Assembly (NCBI RefSeq): GCF_001545155.1
Contig: NZ_CP014226.1
Location: forward strand, 2,203,467-2,230,373
Length of the DNA stretch: 26,907 nucleotides
Source: Halomonas chromatireducens
GTDB taxonomy: Bacteria; Pseudomonadota; Gammaproteobacteria; Pseudomonadales; Halomonadaceae
Reading direction: 5' to 3'
Shown here: one piece after another, positions 26,672 to 26,907 of the stretch
Numbering within the stretch: position 1 is the first letter of the stretch
Layout of the letters: the number at the start of each line of letters is the position of its first letter
Notes under the pieces: model-generated
The model's input: only the letters and a program-made list of their open reading frames with translations
Databases searched by the model: none
Told to the model about the DNA's origin: nothing
Translations under genes and position numbers: made by a program

Positions 26672-26907
26672 TTACAGCTTGCTCTCGAGCTCCGGCAGGA
26701 TCTCGAACAGGTCGCCAACGAGGCCGTAATCCGCCACCTGGAAGATCGGCGCCTCTTCGTCCTTGTTGATCGCCACGATCACCTTGGAGTCCTTCATCCC
26801 GGCCAAGTGCTGGATCGCACCGGAGATGCCCACGGCGATGTAGAGCTCGGGAGCGACGATCTTGCCGGTCTGGCCCACCTGCATGTCGTTGGGCACGAAG
26901 CCGGCGT
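26672..26907 (-). CDS. etfA: Electron transfer flavoprotein alpha subunit, C-terminal part (runs off window)
   Basis: EtfA with EtfB carries electrons from acyl-CoA and related dehydrogenases to the quinone pool. Only the last ~78 residues are in the window and the gene continues past its right edge. The fragment has [46 protein letters not shown], the FAD-binding segment of EtfA, then [21 protein letters not shown]. The identification is secure; the start is not visible. Confidence 0.95.
   Translation of the reverse strand, partial: AGFVPNDMQVGQTGKIVAPELYIAVGISGAIQHLAGMKDSKVIVAINKDEEAPIFQVADYGLVGDLFEILPELESKL

Overview
This 26.9 kb window is chromosomal DNA from a high-GC gammaproteobacterium. 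Protein sequences and gene order point to the Halomonadaceae (Halomonas or a close relative); this is inferred from the sequence, with no database search. Almost everything is core housekeeping. No phage, insertion sequence, CRISPR array, tRNA or rRNA was found, and I see no clearly novel multi-gene system.

Layout, left to right. (1) 1-366: intergenic DNA with a hairpin after ppc. (2) 367-4782: ppc (-), then the 3' half of mazG (-) abutting, head to head, the 3' third of a BarA/GacS hybrid sensor kinase gene (+). Both are broken at the same point near 3.5 kb, as expected from one large deletion. In E. coli the interval between barA and mazG carries rlmD and relA. (3) 4820-10705 (-): lepA-lepB-rnc-era-recO-pdxJ, covering translation, protein export, RNA processing, recombination and vitamin B6. 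(4) 10916-14929 (-): the envelope-stress cassette rpoE(algU)-mucA-mucB-mucD. (5) 15229-16305 (+): a DAHP synthase opening the shikimate pathway. (6) 16410-20235 (-): the helicase dinG, then rhlB, which is broken by a 130-bp insertion flanked by identical 57-bp repeats. (7) 20454-21520 (+): a small basic protein gene touching xthA. (8) 21568-25485 (-): a TonB2-type energy-transduction operon (DUF3450, TtpC-like, ExbB, ExbD, TonB) behind a good Fur box. (9) 25852-26907 (-): manganese superoxide dismutase and the 3' end of etfA.

Functional links: MucA and MucB hold sigma-E inactive and MucD clears damaged periplasmic proteins. The TonB2 complex passes the proton gradient to outer-membrane receptors under iron control. 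The era, rnc and lepA genes serve ribosome and RNA work.

The most interesting points are the two lesions (barA/mazG fusion, rhlB insertion), a REP-like palindrome sharing a 36-nt element with the dinG leader, a compact multi-hairpin element between dinG and rhlB, and two competing hairpins in the rpoE-mucA spacer.
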